Positions 12,000-22,618 are shown, numbered from the stretch's first letter. The stretch is 64,000 bases of DNA from Doryteuthis pealeii (GCA_023376005.1 CM042176.1:15762816-15826815), one strand, 5' to 3'. Notes: generated from the sequence alone by a model not told the origin. Made by a program: numbers and translations.

Positions 12000-12290
12000 T
12001 TGCTTACAGTACCTGTGATTGGTTGCTTACAGTACCTGCTATTGGTTACTTACAGTACCTGCGATTGGTTACTTACAGTACCTGCTATTGGTTACTTACA
12101 GTACCTGCTATTGGTTGCTTACAGTACCTGCTATTGGTTACTTACAGTACCTGCGATTGGTTGCTTACAGTACCTGCTATTGGTTGCTTACAGTACCTGC
12201 GAGTGGTTACTTACAGTACCTGCTATTGGTTGCTTACAGTACCTGCAATTGGTTACTTACAGTACCTGCTATTGGTTGCTTACAGTAACT
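12000..12290 (+). repeat. 23-bp tandem repeat, about 12.6 copies
   Basis: The unit is TTGCTTACAGTACCTGCTATTGG or close variants. Since 23 is not a multiple of 3, all three frames stay open and give repetitive predicted peptides (YLQYLLLVTYSTC and similar). That is a property of the repeat, not evidence of a gene. Confidence 0.95.
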
Positions 12291-12527
12291 CAGTCGGTAG
12301 AGCGTTCGGCTAGAAACCACATGGTTCCTAGTTCGATTCAGGTCCTCGCCAACTCAGCGTATGAGTAGCACAGGGATCTGCGGTAAAGTAAGGAGCTGAT
12401 GGTAGGTGTGGCGCTCCACCTCAGATGCCAAAACAATCTCCTTGGTCTAGTGCTAGTGAAAAGGGGATAGACTCTGATTGGCTGATACCGACTTTAGGCC
12501 GCCCCGACGACTTTACTTTACTTTACC
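12284..12527 (+). mobile_element. tRNA-derived SINE S1, copy 1
   Basis: It starts within AACTCAGTCGGTAGAGCG (pol III A box) and has TAGTTCGATTCAGG where the B box should be. The S1 body follows: GCGTATGAGTAGCACAGGG, GGAGCTGATGGTAGGTGTGG, AACAATCTCCTTGGTCTAG, GGGGATAGACTC. It ends in CTTTACTTTAC. The first few tRNA bases are replaced by the 23-bp array. Other copies are at 20537-20786 and 60525-60778. Confidence 0.85.
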
Positions 12528-12533
12528 TGCGAT

Positions 12534-12534
12534 T

Positions 12535-12580
<46 letters not shown>

Positions 12581-12670
12581 GACCCAAAAAACAGACTTTT
12601 TTCTAAAAGTCACGCCTGTTTTTTTGGGGTCACTCTGTATCTGTGCATATATATATATATATATATACTA
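12534..12670. mobile_element. TA microsatellites around a short palindromic MITE
   Basis: (TA)n runs at 12534-12576 and 12645-12668 flank a 64-bp palindrome (12577-12640) beginning GGGTGACCCAAAAAACAG and ending with its near reverse complement. TA flanks plus a GGGTGACC terminus fit a minimal Tc1/mariner-type MITE. That assignment is inference. Confidence 0.55.
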
Positions 12671-12703
12671 TACTAAAGCTGAGCGAATCAACTTTTGGCA
12701 GCT

Positions 12704-13165
12704 AAAGGCTTTGGTAATTTTCACCCTAATTGGCTAAATTTTTAGCAAATAAGGCAATTAGAGTAACCTCTCTTGACTTTCACTTTGAAACAAGCCAGTA
12801 GGCATTTTTAAAGTCTCCGCGCAAAATAAACAAATCTTAGAATCGTTTTGAAAACAATACAACTGCATGCTTTAACACAAAAATATCATAAAATGTGTTC
12901 TTAATAACAATTAAGTTCATTTCAGATAATTTTATGCTAGGAATTTAGCCAACTGTCTTTCACTTTGAAACAATCCGGTAGCCATTTTGAAAGTCTCCGT
13001 ACGAAATACACAAATCTTAGAAACTTTTCGAAAACAATACAATTGCATGCTTTAACACAAAAATATCATAAAATGTGTTCTTAATAACAATTAAGTTCAT
13101 TTCAGATAATGCTCACGCTAGGAATTTAGCCAACTAAAGGTGAAAATTACCAAGGCTTTTTCTTA
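12704..13165. mobile_element. MITE-like element with terminal inverted repeats and an internal duplication
   Basis: The left end, GGCTTTGGTAATTTTCACC, is matched inversely by GGTGAAAATTACCAAGGC at the right end. Inside, a block of about 190 bp (CTTTCACTTTGAAACAA through TTCATTTCAGATAAT) is present twice in direct orientation. A related internal sequence (GCATG.TTTAACA..AAAATATCATAAAATG) lies in the foldback at 57796-58110 within a kinesin intron. Confidence 0.7.
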
Positions 13166-13924
13166 TGAACATTAATGACACAAAACACATCCCAAATTAT
13201 CAATTACAATTAGGATTGAATTATGTTTGAAAAAAATTCCATTTCTTTTGGTTCTAATTAGTCGTAATTTGCAATTAAGTCAAAAATCCACCATTCCCTC
13301 TATTCATTTCCTGCTTATCTCTTTCCCCACCCTCTCAATATATTTAGAATACCTACACATTATATGTGTTACTTTCTCTATTTGCGCAAGTGTGAGAGCG
13401 AGAAAATCAGCAGTCATACTGATGATTCAAATAAAGGGAGAAGACGACTGACTGGCTATCCACCCAGAGAGAATACTAATGTTTTTTTTTTTTTTTTTTT
13501 TGTTTGTTTTTTTTTGTTTTTTGGGTTTTTTTTAATCCTGCGGTGTTATTTATTCGGGGTCACAATTATCTAAACACAGCCTTTTTATCTATAACTCCAT
13601 ATCCAGAAAATGTTATTAAAATTGGATGATTACTTGATTTCAGTGTTGATTTATCAATGAATGAATTTTATAATTGTTATGACCTGTTAAAGGGTCAATA
13701 AATAGTAACTCAACACGGGTATAAAATGTAGGGAACAGATTGTATTCAGCAAAGCTTATCAACATACAATGGAAGGGTTTCCTTGTTTCAGCTTACACGA
13801 AGAACTGTATCTAGAACTACTCGACTGAGTAGCTTTACTCTGTTACATATGTACCCTTTGGGTAAATCCATGTTCGTGTCATAGGTGAGTCACCTACAAC
13901 AATAATGTATCAGTTATTTTATTT
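13166..13924. repeat. Dispersed repeat, poly-T tract, no gene
   Basis: 13205-13290 shares GAATTATGTTTGAAAAAAATT and CTAATTAGTCGTAATTTGCA with 57120-57180. 13482-13530 is T-rich. The remainder shows nothing recognisable. Confidence 0.5.
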
Positions 13925-15020
13925 CAAAACTTTCTGGGTTTTTTTCCAGGTCACTTGGGGCACAAAATATCAGTGTGGTATATATGTGATTGATACTAAT
14001 TTCTGCATAAATAAAAAGACAAAAGATCGAAGGTGTGAATAGAAGAAAAAAATAAATTTAAGAATCTGCTCAGGTAGTAAATAAGTACCGAAAATCAGAA
14101 AATAAAAGGAAAATAAAAACTAGGTACTATTTGCAAAATTGCGTCCCGGCCTCCTGCCTTAAAAACGCTAGGCGGTGATAGCTGAAAAATGATGCGATGT
14201 TTACCCTCCCCCACCCCAGTTTTTTTTCGAAAAGTAAATGTAAATATTTTAACCCTCGCCCTCTTTAAAATATTTTAAGGGGGGAGGTAAATATTTACAT
14301 TTACTTGTCAATAAAAATATGGATTACTTTTAACGCCTTCAAACCACTAAAAAAATTGTCGATAAAAACACCTTCAATCCGCTAAAAAAAATTTTTTTTT
14401 AGATATTTTCATTTTTTTTTTTTTTCGGCAAATAAAAAATATCCACCTTTTTTTCGGTATTTTTATTTTATTTCAATTAATTATAATATTCAGATTTTTT
14501 TTATTTATGTTTGTTTTATGTCTTGTTTTTAGTTAAAATAAAAAAAAAATATCTAAATATTTAGGTTTTTTTATTTGTAATTGATTGTTGGAAATAAATA
14601 TATTAAAATAAAATAAAAATATCGAAAAAAAAGTTTTTTTTTTTTTTTTTTTTAGAGCGGGTTGTTTCTTCAGTTATCACCACCTAGCGTTTTTTTTAAG
14701 GCTGGAGGCCGGGACGTAATAGCACCAAAAAGTAAAATATAAATTTTTGGAGATTTATTTTTTACTCATTTCGATAATTATTTAATTGGCTATTATTTTA
14801 TAAAAGATAAAATATATACATCAATATTTGTTCCGTTTAAAAGGGGGGGGCGCTAATTTTCAATACAGTTTTCAACCAAAAACATATGGGTGATTGATAC
14901 TAAAGTTCAGTAGTTATTTAAAAAAATATTTTTTGAATCTAATAATATAACATTTTAAACTTAAAATTTTGCTGCTCATATTTTAAATGAATTTTATATA
15001 TTAATTTATCATAGCAAAAA
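13925..15020 (+). repeat. Long inverted repeat, copy 1 (with insertion)
   Basis: The reverse complement of 18838-19342 aligns here in two blocks. The first is 13940-14135 (ACTAATTTCTGCATAAATAA, AAAGACAAAAGATCGAA). The second is 14740-15020 (TTTACTCATTTCGATAATTA, CATCAATATTTGTTC, TTTTAAATGAATTTTATATA). The roughly 600 bp between the blocks is a separate foldback missing from copy 2. The two copies are about 3.8 kb apart in opposite orientation. Confidence 0.8.
14136..14730. mobile_element. Foldback element inserted in the inverted repeat
   Basis: The outer arms CGTCCCGGCCTCC.GCCTTAA...CGCTAGG.GGTGATA at 14143-14195 are repeated inversely at 14670-14725. An inner pair (AAGTAAATGTAAATATTT) forms a second palindrome at 14228-14310. 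The rest is A- and T-rich. Copy 2 of the surrounding repeat lacks this block, so it moved in after the duplication or was lost from copy 2. Confidence 0.7.
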
Positions 15021-16020
15021 TACTTAAAGTTTTGAAATAAAATAACTGATGCATTATAAAATTCATTAATTGATAAATCAATGCTGGAAATTTAACTAAA
15101 ATCTGATAAATCCCTGATTTTTGGTAATTTATTTTGCAATCATGAATGATACAATTTATTTTGTAAACACGGATATTAAGGAAAAAAAAGGCGGACATAT
15201 TGATCGAAATTGACCGAAAAAATCGTTTTAAATGTATTAAAAATAAATTACATGTGTAATATTATTTTGCTTTTTTACTGATGCTCATTATGTTACTACT
15301 TTTCAATTTAGACAAAAATTTGACCTTAAATAATCGATTTATTTAATTTTAATTCATTTTTAAAATTCGAAGCAGCCGAATGTTTGGGTATACCTATTTT
15401 ATGCTTATTTTATCGGCCCTGTAAATATTTTTATTATGAATGCAAGTAATTTTAAAATAACAACACAGATTTAACACAAAAGTTTATTTATATTCATTTA
15501 CATCTATATTCTGTGAAGGATAAAGATACAAAAATTATTCTAAATGAAAAATAGAGCAGATTCTGGCTGTGTCCGCTGTGAGAACGTAAATTCCAAGGTC
15601 CGACAGACAAGCTGATTGACGCCAAGACTATTGAAAAACTTAGCCAAATTTACAAACTGCTTGAGCAGTATCTTTGCAGAACCCCTGATTATATTCAGAC
15701 CAGAAGTTATTATTTAGAGGTCCATCGCTCCCACAGCCTTGAGAAAGAATTACTTTGTATTCTCTTATTGAATATAAATGTTTGTTGTGTTTGAAAGAGA
15801 AAAGAGTTGTTTCTTTATGCGACCACTAGGCCGCAGTTAACTGTGGAATATCAGTTTTATAGCAGCTTTCTGGTCGTTTGAGATCTGAACACAACGTGGG
15901 CATTCGTCCGGACCTTCGGCAAGTATAGAAACCCTGCGACCCATGGTTGATGCAGAAGATCCAAACTTGGCAGCCATTTTCGGAAATTCAGTGAACCCTT
16001 TAGCTCAGTACGGGTTATAT
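15021..16020. other. No supported gene; dispersed AT repeat
   Basis: 15040-15140 carries the dispersed motif ACTGATGCATTATAAAATTC followed by TCCCTGATTTTTGGTAAT, also seen near 19330-19430, 24650, 30340 and 36430. 15240-15340 matches, inverted, the DNA on both sides of the Helitron at 36789-37622. 15480-16020 shows nothing recognised. Confidence 0.5.
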
Positions 16021-16021
16021 T

Positions 16022-18358
16022 TAGTGCCGTGACCAGGATACGAACCTGGGTTACCATGGTGAAAAGAGAAAAAACAGGAAGAAACCACTCCAGGAACACA
16101 AGGGATGCTGGAACATAACTCTGATACCAGCAACCCAGGAGCGTTGAACTTGACAACAGACAAATTTTAGTGCCGTGACCAGGATACGAACCTGGGTTAC
16201 CATGGTGAAAAGAGAAAAAACAGGAAGAAACCACTCCAGGAACACAAGGACGCTGGAACATAATTCTGATACCCGGCAACCAGGAGCGTTGAACTTGACA
16301 ACAGACAAATTTTAGTGCCGTGACCAGGATACGAACCTGGGTTACCATGGTGAAAAGAGAAAAAACAGGAAGAAACCACTCCAGGAACACAAGGATGCTG
16401 GAACATAACTCTGATACCCAGCAACCCAGGAGCGTTGAACTTGACAACAGACAAATTTTAGTGCCGTGACCAGGATACGAACCTGGGTTACCATGGTGAA
16501 AGAGAAAAAAACAGGAAGAAACCACTCCAGGAACACAAGGACGCTGGAACATAATTCTGATACCCGGCAACCCAGGAGCGTTGAACTTGACAACAGACAA
16601 ATTTTAGTGCCGTGACCAGGATACGAACCTGGGTTACCATGGTGAAAAGAGAAAAAACAGGAAGAAACCACTCCAGGAACACAAGGATGCTGGAACATAA
16701 CTCTGATACCCAGCAACCCAGGAGCGTTGAACTTGACAACAGACAAATTTTAGTGCCGTGACCAGGATACGAACCTGGGTTACCATGGTGAAAAGAGAAA
16801 AAACAGGAAGAAACCACTCCAGGAACACAAGGATGCTGGAACATAACTCTGATACCCGGCAACCCAGGAGCGTTGAACTTGACAACAGACAAATTTTAGT
16901 GCCGTGACCAGGATACGAACCTGGGTTACCCATGGTGAAAAGAGAAAAAACAGGAAGAAACCACTCCAGGAACCAAGGACGCTGGAACATAATTCTGATA
17001 CCCGGCAACCCAGGAGCGTTGAACTTGACAACAGACAAATTTTAGTGCCGTGACCAGGATACGAACCTGGGTTACCATGGTGAAAGAGAAAAAAACAGGA
17101 AGAAACCACTCCAGGAACACAAGGATGCTGGAACATAACTCTGATACCCAGCAACCCAGGAGCGTTGAACTTGACAACAGACAAATTTTAGTGCCGTGAC
17201 CAGGATACGAACCTGGGTTACCATGGTGAAAAGAGAAAAAACAGGAAGAAACCACTCCAGGAACCAAGGACGCTGGAACATAATTCTGATACCCGGCAAC
17301 CCAGGAGCGTTGAACTTGACAACAGACAAATTTTAGTGCCGTGACCAGGATACGAACCTGGGTTACCATGGTGAAAAGAGAAAAAACAGGAAGAAAACCA
17401 CTCCAGGAACACAAGGATGCTGGAACATAACTCTGATACCCAGCAACCCAGGAGCGTTGAACTTGACAAACAGACAAATTTTAGTGCCGTGACCAGGATA
17501 CGAACCTGGGTTACCATGGTGAAAAGAGAAAAAACAGGAAGAAACCACTCCAGGAACACAAGGACGCTGGAACATAATTCTGATACCCGGCAACCCAGGA
17601 GCGTTGAACTTGACAACAGACAAATTTTAGTGCCGTGACCAGGATACGAACCTGGGTTACCATGGTGAAAAGAGAAAAAACAGGAAGAAACCACTCCAGG
17701 AACACAAGGATGCTGGAACATAACTCTGATACCCAGCAACCCAGGAGCGTTGAACTTGACAACAGACAAATTTTAGTGCCGTGACCAGGATACGAACCTG
17801 GGTTACCATGGTGAAAAGAGAAAAAAACAGGAAGAAACCACTCCAGGAACCAAGGACGCTGGAACATAATTCTGATACCCGGCAACCAGGAGCGTTGAAC
17901 TTGACAACAGACAAATTTTAGTGCCGTGACCAGGATACGAACCTGGGTTACCATGGTGAAAAGAGAAAAAACAGGAAGAAACCACTCCAGGAAACACAAG
18001 GATGCTGGAACATAACTCTGATACCCAGCAACCCAGGAGCGTTGAACTTGACAACAGACAAATTTTAGTGCCGTGACCAGGATACGAACCTGGGTTACCA
18101 TGGTGAAAAGAGAAAAAACAGGAAGAAACCACTCCAGGAACACAAGGACGCTGGAACATAATTCTGATACCCGGCAACCCAGGAGCGTTGAACTTGACAA
18201 CAGACAAATTTTAGTGCCGTGACCAGGATACGAACCTGGGTTACCATGGTGAAAAGAGAAAAAAACAGGAAGAAACCACTCCAGGAACACAAGGATGCTG
18301 GAACATAATTCTGATACCCGGCAACCCAGGAGCGTTGAACTTGACAACAGACAAATTT
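16022..18358. repeat. 146-bp tandem array, 16 copies, with dimeric A/B order and a tRNA-His 3' half
   Basis: Sixteen monomers start with TAGTGCCGTGACCAGGATAC at about 16022, 16168, 16311, 16458, 16603, 16750, 16895, 17042, 17188, 17332, 17480, 17626, 17772, 17918, 18065 and 18211. On the minus strand each ends with CCAGG(TTCGTAT)CCTGG and TCACGGCA. That is a T arm plus the 3' acceptor strand of tRNA-His, whose acceptor stem is GCCGTGA/TCACGGC; the 5' tRNA half is absent. Two variants alternate: A has AGGATGC, AACTCTG and CCCAGC, and B has AGGACGC, AATTCTG and CCCGGC. Copies 6 and 16 are A-to-B chimeras. Long minus-strand frames (up to 278 codons) exist because 146 leaves remainder 2 on division by 3. 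Confidence 0.93.
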
Positions 18359-18837
18359 TAAAAAGACTCTAGACAATTTGACTTTTTAAAAAAAGATTCT
18401 GAGAGAACCAACAACCCAGGAATATATATATATATATATATATAAAGAGAGTTTTATAATTTGCTTGAAGCATTGCGTATATATTGGTTAGGAGGTTGAT
18501 TTCGAAGGCTATCACAATGCAGGTGTAAAGAAAAAATAATAATACGGTAACAATGATATTGTGTGTTAACCTGTACTTAATTCTTGAATTTTCGAGATAA
18601 TATCTCTTTTTCAACTGGAACTGAAGCAGTCTAGTTATGACATTTCTTTTTAAATGAATTTTTTTTTTTTTTTAAATGATGGTATTTTTATATAACTGTA
18701 TTCTCGTGTTGTATGTTTACTTGAATGCGTTTTTTATATGCACGTGCAATCCCGTGCTAGGATACAGTCATAACGTCACAACCAACACGCATCATGGACA
18801 CACGCATGACAATATACGCACAAGTACAAAAAAAAAA
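18359..18837. other. No gene; AT simple sequence
   Basis: A (TA)n tract sits at 18422-18443. The rest is AT-rich sequence with nothing recognised. Confidence 0.5.
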
Positions 18838-19342
18838 AATTAGTTATTTTTGCTATGATAGATTAATATATAAAATTCATTTAAAATATGAGTATCAGGA
18901 TTTTAAGTTTAAAATGTCATATTATTAGATTCTAAAACATATTTTTTAATAACTACTTTACTTTAGTATCAATCTAATAATTTTTGGTCAAAAACTCTAT
19001 TAAAAATTTAGAACAAATATTTTAAACAGAACAAATATTGATGTATAATTTTTTTTCTTTTATAAGATGATAGCCAATTAAATAATTATCGAAATGAGTA
19101 AAAAAACTGCCAAAATTATTTTTTAGTTTTTATTTTCATTTTATTTTCCAATTTTCGGTACTTATTTTCTACCAGAGAAAAAAAACTTTTTGCTTCTTTT
19201 CACACATTCGGTCTTTTGTCTTTTTATTTATGCAGAAATTAGTATGAATCATATATAACCCCACCAATATTTTGCACCACAAAAATAGGGGGGAGAGTCA
19301 AAGTTAAGTGACCTGAAAAAAATTAGAAAGTTTTGAAATAAA
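18838..19342 (-). repeat. Long inverted repeat, copy 2 (empty of the foldback)
   Basis: Reading the minus strand gives the same order of segments as 13925-15020, but AAAATAAAAACTA runs nearly straight into TTTACTCATTTCGATAATTA. It therefore serves as the empty site for the foldback in copy 1. Confidence 0.8.
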
Positions 19343-19495
19343 AAAACTGATGCATTATAAGATTCATTCATAAATCAACACTGAAAATTTCATTAAAGTC
19401 GGATAATTCCCTGATTTTTGATAATTTTTTTTTTCAATCGGGAGGGTTAAATTTATTTTGTAAAAAACACGGATTTTTCAAAAAATTGGGTATAC

Positions 19496-19551
<56 letters not shown>

Positions 19552-19557
19552 GAAAAT
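19343..19557. repeat. Dispersed AT repeat and TA microsatellite
   Basis: 19345-19430 belongs to the dispersed TGATGCATTATAAGATTCAT family, and 19499-19546 is (TA)n. Confidence 0.6.
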
Positions 19558-19751
19558 ATATGGAAAATTAATCCGACAGTATGAAAATATAACATTTTGA
19601 AAAAACATATGATGTTTGTTATTGTGATTGCTGACAGGCCTGTTTCGACCAAAACGATAAGTTGGTCTTCATCAAAGAGCGGACATAGACGAGAAGAAAA
19701 TATCCGTTAAAAAGACTGTTACAAAATGAACGCAGATATCAACCGCTAAAA

Positions 19752-19783
<32 letters not shown>

Positions 19784-19955
19784 CAGCGGTTGATATCAGC
19801 ATTCGTTTTGTAAACAGTCTTTTTAACGGATATTTTCTTCTCGTCTATGTCGCTCTTTGATGAAGACCAACTTATCGTTTTGGTCGAAACAGGCCTGTCA
19901 GCAATCACATAACAAACATCATATGTTTTTTTCAAAATGTTATATTTTCATATAT
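19558..19955. mobile_element. Foldback with 180-bp arms and a degenerate hammerhead motif
   Basis: The left arm (19562-19751) contains GCTGACAGGCCTGTTTCGAC and TCTTCATCAAAGAGCG. The right arm (19783-19953) is its near-perfect reverse complement, separated by a T tract. On the right arm the sequence reads TTTGATGA, A, a GACCAA/TTGGTC stem, GAAA, and the palindrome ACAGGCCTGT then C. This is hammerhead-like, but two extra T bases sit in the core. It starts next to AATTAATCCGACAGT, a flank also found at 38.87 and 59.96 kb. Confidence 0.75.
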
Positions 19956-19999
19956 ATATATATAGATAATATATAATATATGAAAGTACGCAAAACAGT

Positions 20000-20330
20000 T
20001 TGTTTGATATGGCTATGCCGACAATTTTTTGGGGAGATATGTGCTTAATTGAAGTCATACATAATTTGAAAATTAATTAGTTGATAATTAATGAATTAGG
20101 CAAATATATCTGTTTAAATGTGAAGCGTAAACAAATCGAGAAAAAGTCATTCCCTGTATGTACATTTCGGCCTATTATGCCTCATCAGCAGAGTTATAGA
20201 CTCGAAGCCGCTTTGTGTGTGATTCGAACCCTAACTGCCTAGCTGACATTCGAGGATTCTAACTGTTACACTAGCTGGTCTTTCCACTTTCTCACTTTGT
20301 TTATAAACTCATATATCCTACATTTTAGAG
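20000..20330. mobile_element. Penelope/retrozyme-like repeat unit (half foldback)
   Basis: GAAAGTACGCAAAACAGTTT starts a unit shared with 20346-20515 and with both arms at 35262-35695. It includes ATTAGTTGATAATTAATGAA, CAAATCGAGAAAAAGTCATT, the minus-strand hammerhead annotated separately, and a tRNA-like minus-strand stretch (TTAGGGTTCGAATC, a B-box match) at about 20220-20275. Confidence 0.6.
20152..20193 (-). ncRNA. Candidate type I hammerhead ribozyme
   Basis: Read on the minus strand: stem I 5' strand CTCTG; core CTGATGA; stem II GGC/GCC with a 7-nt loop; GAAA; palindromic stem III ATGTACAT closing A15.1 to U16.1; H17 = A; stem I 3' strand CAGGG (one G.T wobble). All invariant core bases are present. 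A 3-bp stem III with a 2-nt loop is too weak alone, but being palindromic it could pair between two copies, as described for Penelope-like elements and metazoan retrozymes. Confidence 0.7.
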
Positions 20331-20345
20331 ACTTGGTGCACGACA

Positions 20346-20515
20346 GTATGAAAGTACGCAAACAGTTTGTTTGATATGGCTATGCCGACAATTTTTGGGA
20401 GAATATGTGCTTAATTGAAGTCATACCTAATTTGAAAATTAATTAGTTGATAATTAATGAATTAGGCGGATATATCTGTTTAAATGTGAAGTGTAAACAA
20501 TCGAGAAATGCCCAG
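20346..20515 (+). repeat. Second partial copy of the 20000 unit
   Basis: It repeats ACGCAAACAGTTTGTTTGAT through AAACAATCGAGAAATG and stops before the hammerhead. Confidence 0.7.
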
Positions 20516-20536
20516 TTTGTTGAAAAATCCGTGTTT

Positions 20537-20786
20537 CGGGTTAGCTCAGTCGGTAGAGCGTTCGGCTAGAAACCACAAGGTTCCTAGGTCGATACCGGTC
20601 CTCGCCAACTCAGCGTATGAGTAGCACAGGGATCTGTGCGGTAAAGTAAGGAGCTGATGGTAGGTGTGGCGCCCCATCTCAGACGCCAAAAACAATCTCC
20701 TTGGTCTAGCGCTATTGAAAAGGGGATAGACTCCCTCGCTGATTGGCTGATACCGATTTTAGGCCGCCCTGATAACTTTACTTTAC
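20537..20786 (+). mobile_element. tRNA-derived SINE S1, copy 2
   Basis: It begins GGGTTAGCTCAGTCGGTAGA (A box) with TAGGTCGATACCGG at the B-box position, followed by the S1 body (GAGTAGCACAGGGATCTG, GGAGCTGATGGTAGGTGTGG, GGGGATAGACTCCC) and the tail AACTTTACTTTACTT. This is the most complete copy in the window on the + strand. Confidence 0.88.
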
Positions 20787-20805
20787 TTATATATAGAAAT
20801 AGAAA

Positions 20806-21080
20806 GGCATGTGAAAGGGACAGAAATTAAGTTAGTTAAACAGATCTCGGCAGATAGTCAGAAGGAGCAGATGCAGGAGTCCCTCCCTCTAAGATGCCAA
20901 CTTCTCACTGCGCGGTTAGAACTCTTTTGGGCTGTGGGTTCTTGGTAAAGTCTATAAAAAAACAAAAAAGACACCCAGCCCAAAGAAAGAAATCAGCCCA
21001 CCAAAGGAAGGATCAAGCCAGAAAAAGGAAGATGGCGACCGAAGAACAAGTAAGAAAAGTAAGAATCCATCTCCTCACCT
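20806..21080 (+). repeat. Direct repeat D, copy 1
   Basis: It shares with 21262-21595 the segments AAGATGCCAACTTCT, ACTGCGCGGTTAGAACTCTT, GGGTTCTT.GTAAAGTCTAT and GGAAGATGGCGACC. It is GC-richer than the surroundings and could be transposon leader or LTR sequence; nothing identifies it. Confidence 0.7.
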
Positions 21081-21261
21081 TGGAGAATGGTGTTACATAA
21101 TTCATGGGTAACCTATGAATTATGTATGTAGTGTAGCTAAATTTTGAATCAAAGTTCCTTGAAGATTCAAATAACGAGTTTAAATGGAAAGTTACTATTA
21201 ACCGTAAAGTTATTGACAGCATTTAACCTCCAGCTGACCTGTATGCTGACTTCTGATTGGC

Positions 21262-21595
21262 TGAAGGAAGGCGTGAGAATAGAAATTAAGTTAGCAGTTG
21301 CAGGCCGTTAGTCAGAAGGAGCGGACGCAGAAGTCCCTCACTCTAAGATGCCAACTTCTTACTGCGCGGTTAGAACTCTTTTAGGCTGTGGGTTCTTAGT
21401 AAAGTCTATAAAAAACCAAAAAAGTCTTGCTTCATTATTAACAAAACAAAAAATGAGCAGTCACCCAGAAATCAGCAGACAAGAAATCAGCCCACCAAAG
21501 GAAGGATCAGGCCAGAAAAAGGAAGATGGCGACCAAAGAACAAGTATGAAAAGGACCAATCATCTCATCCCTCATCTCCTCACCTGTCTACTTTA
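21262..21595 (+). repeat. Direct repeat D, copy 2
   Basis: This is the second copy of the same segment, with about 60 bp more in the middle (TCTTGCTTCATTATTAAC and following). The two copies are diverged by substitutions and indels, so they are not an assembly echo. Confidence 0.7.
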
Positions 21596-21607
21596 ATATA
21601 TATATGG

Positions 21608-21780
21608 ATATTTTTGGAGGATATGTGCTTAATTGAAGTCATACCTAATTTTGAAAATTAATTAGTTAATAATTAATGAATTTAGGCGGGCATATATGTT
21701 CAATTCATTAATTATTAACTAATTAATTTTCAAAATTAGGTATGACTTCAATCAAGCACATATCCTCCAAAAATTGTCGA
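21608..21780. repeat. Near-perfect 170-bp palindrome
   Basis: TTTTGGAGGATATGTGCTTA at the left is answered by AAGCACATATCCTCCAAAA at the right, and the arms meet near 21695. The sequence belongs to the same family as 34965-35252 and the outer arms of 35262-35695. Confidence 0.85.
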
Positions 21781-21891
21781 CTTAAAGCCATATAAAAAAT
21801 AAACACATTTATTTGTTTACTTAACTTCAAAATATGAATATAACCACTATCATTAATTTCTTTATTATTAACTATTATTATTAAAAGGAAG

Positions 21892-22117
21892 TACGGTGGT
21901 CTACTGGTTAGAGTCACGGGAAATGAACTCGTCGACCCGAGTTCAAATCCTGGACGAAGCCACAGTTCACATAGCATTTAGGAAAGGTATGAATCCAACT
22001 ATTCTCCCTCCAGCTATGGGTAAATAGTAGGGAAGACTGGGCTCTTTAACCTTGGTTAGGCAACCAGTCTAGGAGAAGGAAAACTCTGAATTCAAACCTC
22101 TTAAATCTCCGCTTGGG
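21892..22117 (+). mobile_element. tRNA-derived SINE S2
   Basis: The tRNA head has GTGGTCTACTGGTTAGAGTC (A-box region) and GAGTTCAAATCCTGGACG (B box). The body has CTCCCTCCAGCTATGGGTAA, GGGCTCTTTAACCTTGGTTA and CCAGTCTAGGAGAAGGAAAA. Other copies are at 38150-38398 and 55905-56158 (minus), with fragments in the 8.8-11.6 kb arrays. Confidence 0.85.
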
Positions 22118-22309
22118 GTGGTCACTACTAGAATAGGCTCGCCCTACTTAGTGATCTATTTCAATTTTTTTTTTAATTATTTTATCAATTATAAATGTAT
22201 AATAACTAATAAATTAATTATATACAGAGCAATATTTATACTTTCCAAAAAAGAAAATCTTAACAAACTGTCATTTGGCTATTATAAATTTATTTCAACC
22301 AGAACTCAA

Positions 22310-22618
22310 TATGAGCCTAGTCTCATCCATTTTTTCCACTCAGAGTTGCCGAGGCATGGAATAAACTGTCTGCATCCATTGTAGGATGCCGAAAACACTG
22401 CATCTTTCAAAGCCTCCATGCTTCCTGTTATCCACCAACACTATACCTGATACCCCTCTCCACACACATATGCACGTACGCGCACACATATATGTATATT
22501 ATTACTGTACACTATTCATGTTCCTGACACTAATACATTATTCTATGTACTAGACATGAGACTGATGAATTTTGGTGCACCTGAACTCTGTATACAATAA
22601 ATTTCATTATCATTATAT
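22310..22618 (+). mobile_element. 3' end of a CR1/Jockey-like LINE, copy 1
   Basis: One frame reads FFTLRVAEAWNKLP followed by an ASFKASMLPV stretch, with a one-base shift. This resembles the conserved C terminus of CR1/Jockey-type reverse transcriptase polyproteins (WNxLP...FK). A 3' UTR follows, ending in CAATAAATTTCATTATCATT and a TA microsatellite. Only this tail is present. Other tails are at 28325-28606 and 62000-62285, and a minus-strand tandem set lies at 56165-57105. Confidence 0.7.

Noticed and set aside
12000..12368. Repetitive frames (YLQYLLLVAYSTC)
   Set aside because: A 23-bp tandem repeat; all frames open, no other coding evidence.
16022..16060. tRNA-His gene on the minus strand
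   Set aside because: Only the T arm and 3' acceptor strand are present; D arm, anticodon arm and 5' acceptor strand are missing in all copies.
15857..18376. Many minus-strand open frames of 85-278 codons with repeated SGFFLFFLF and NAPGLLGI peptides
   Set aside because: They are the 146-bp array read in all three frames; there is no protein family, no conserved start, and identical peptides recur every three monomers.
20537..20610. Functional tRNA gene
   Set aside because: A and B boxes are present, but no full cloverleaf or anticodon arm can be drawn and the body continues as SINE S1 at three loci.
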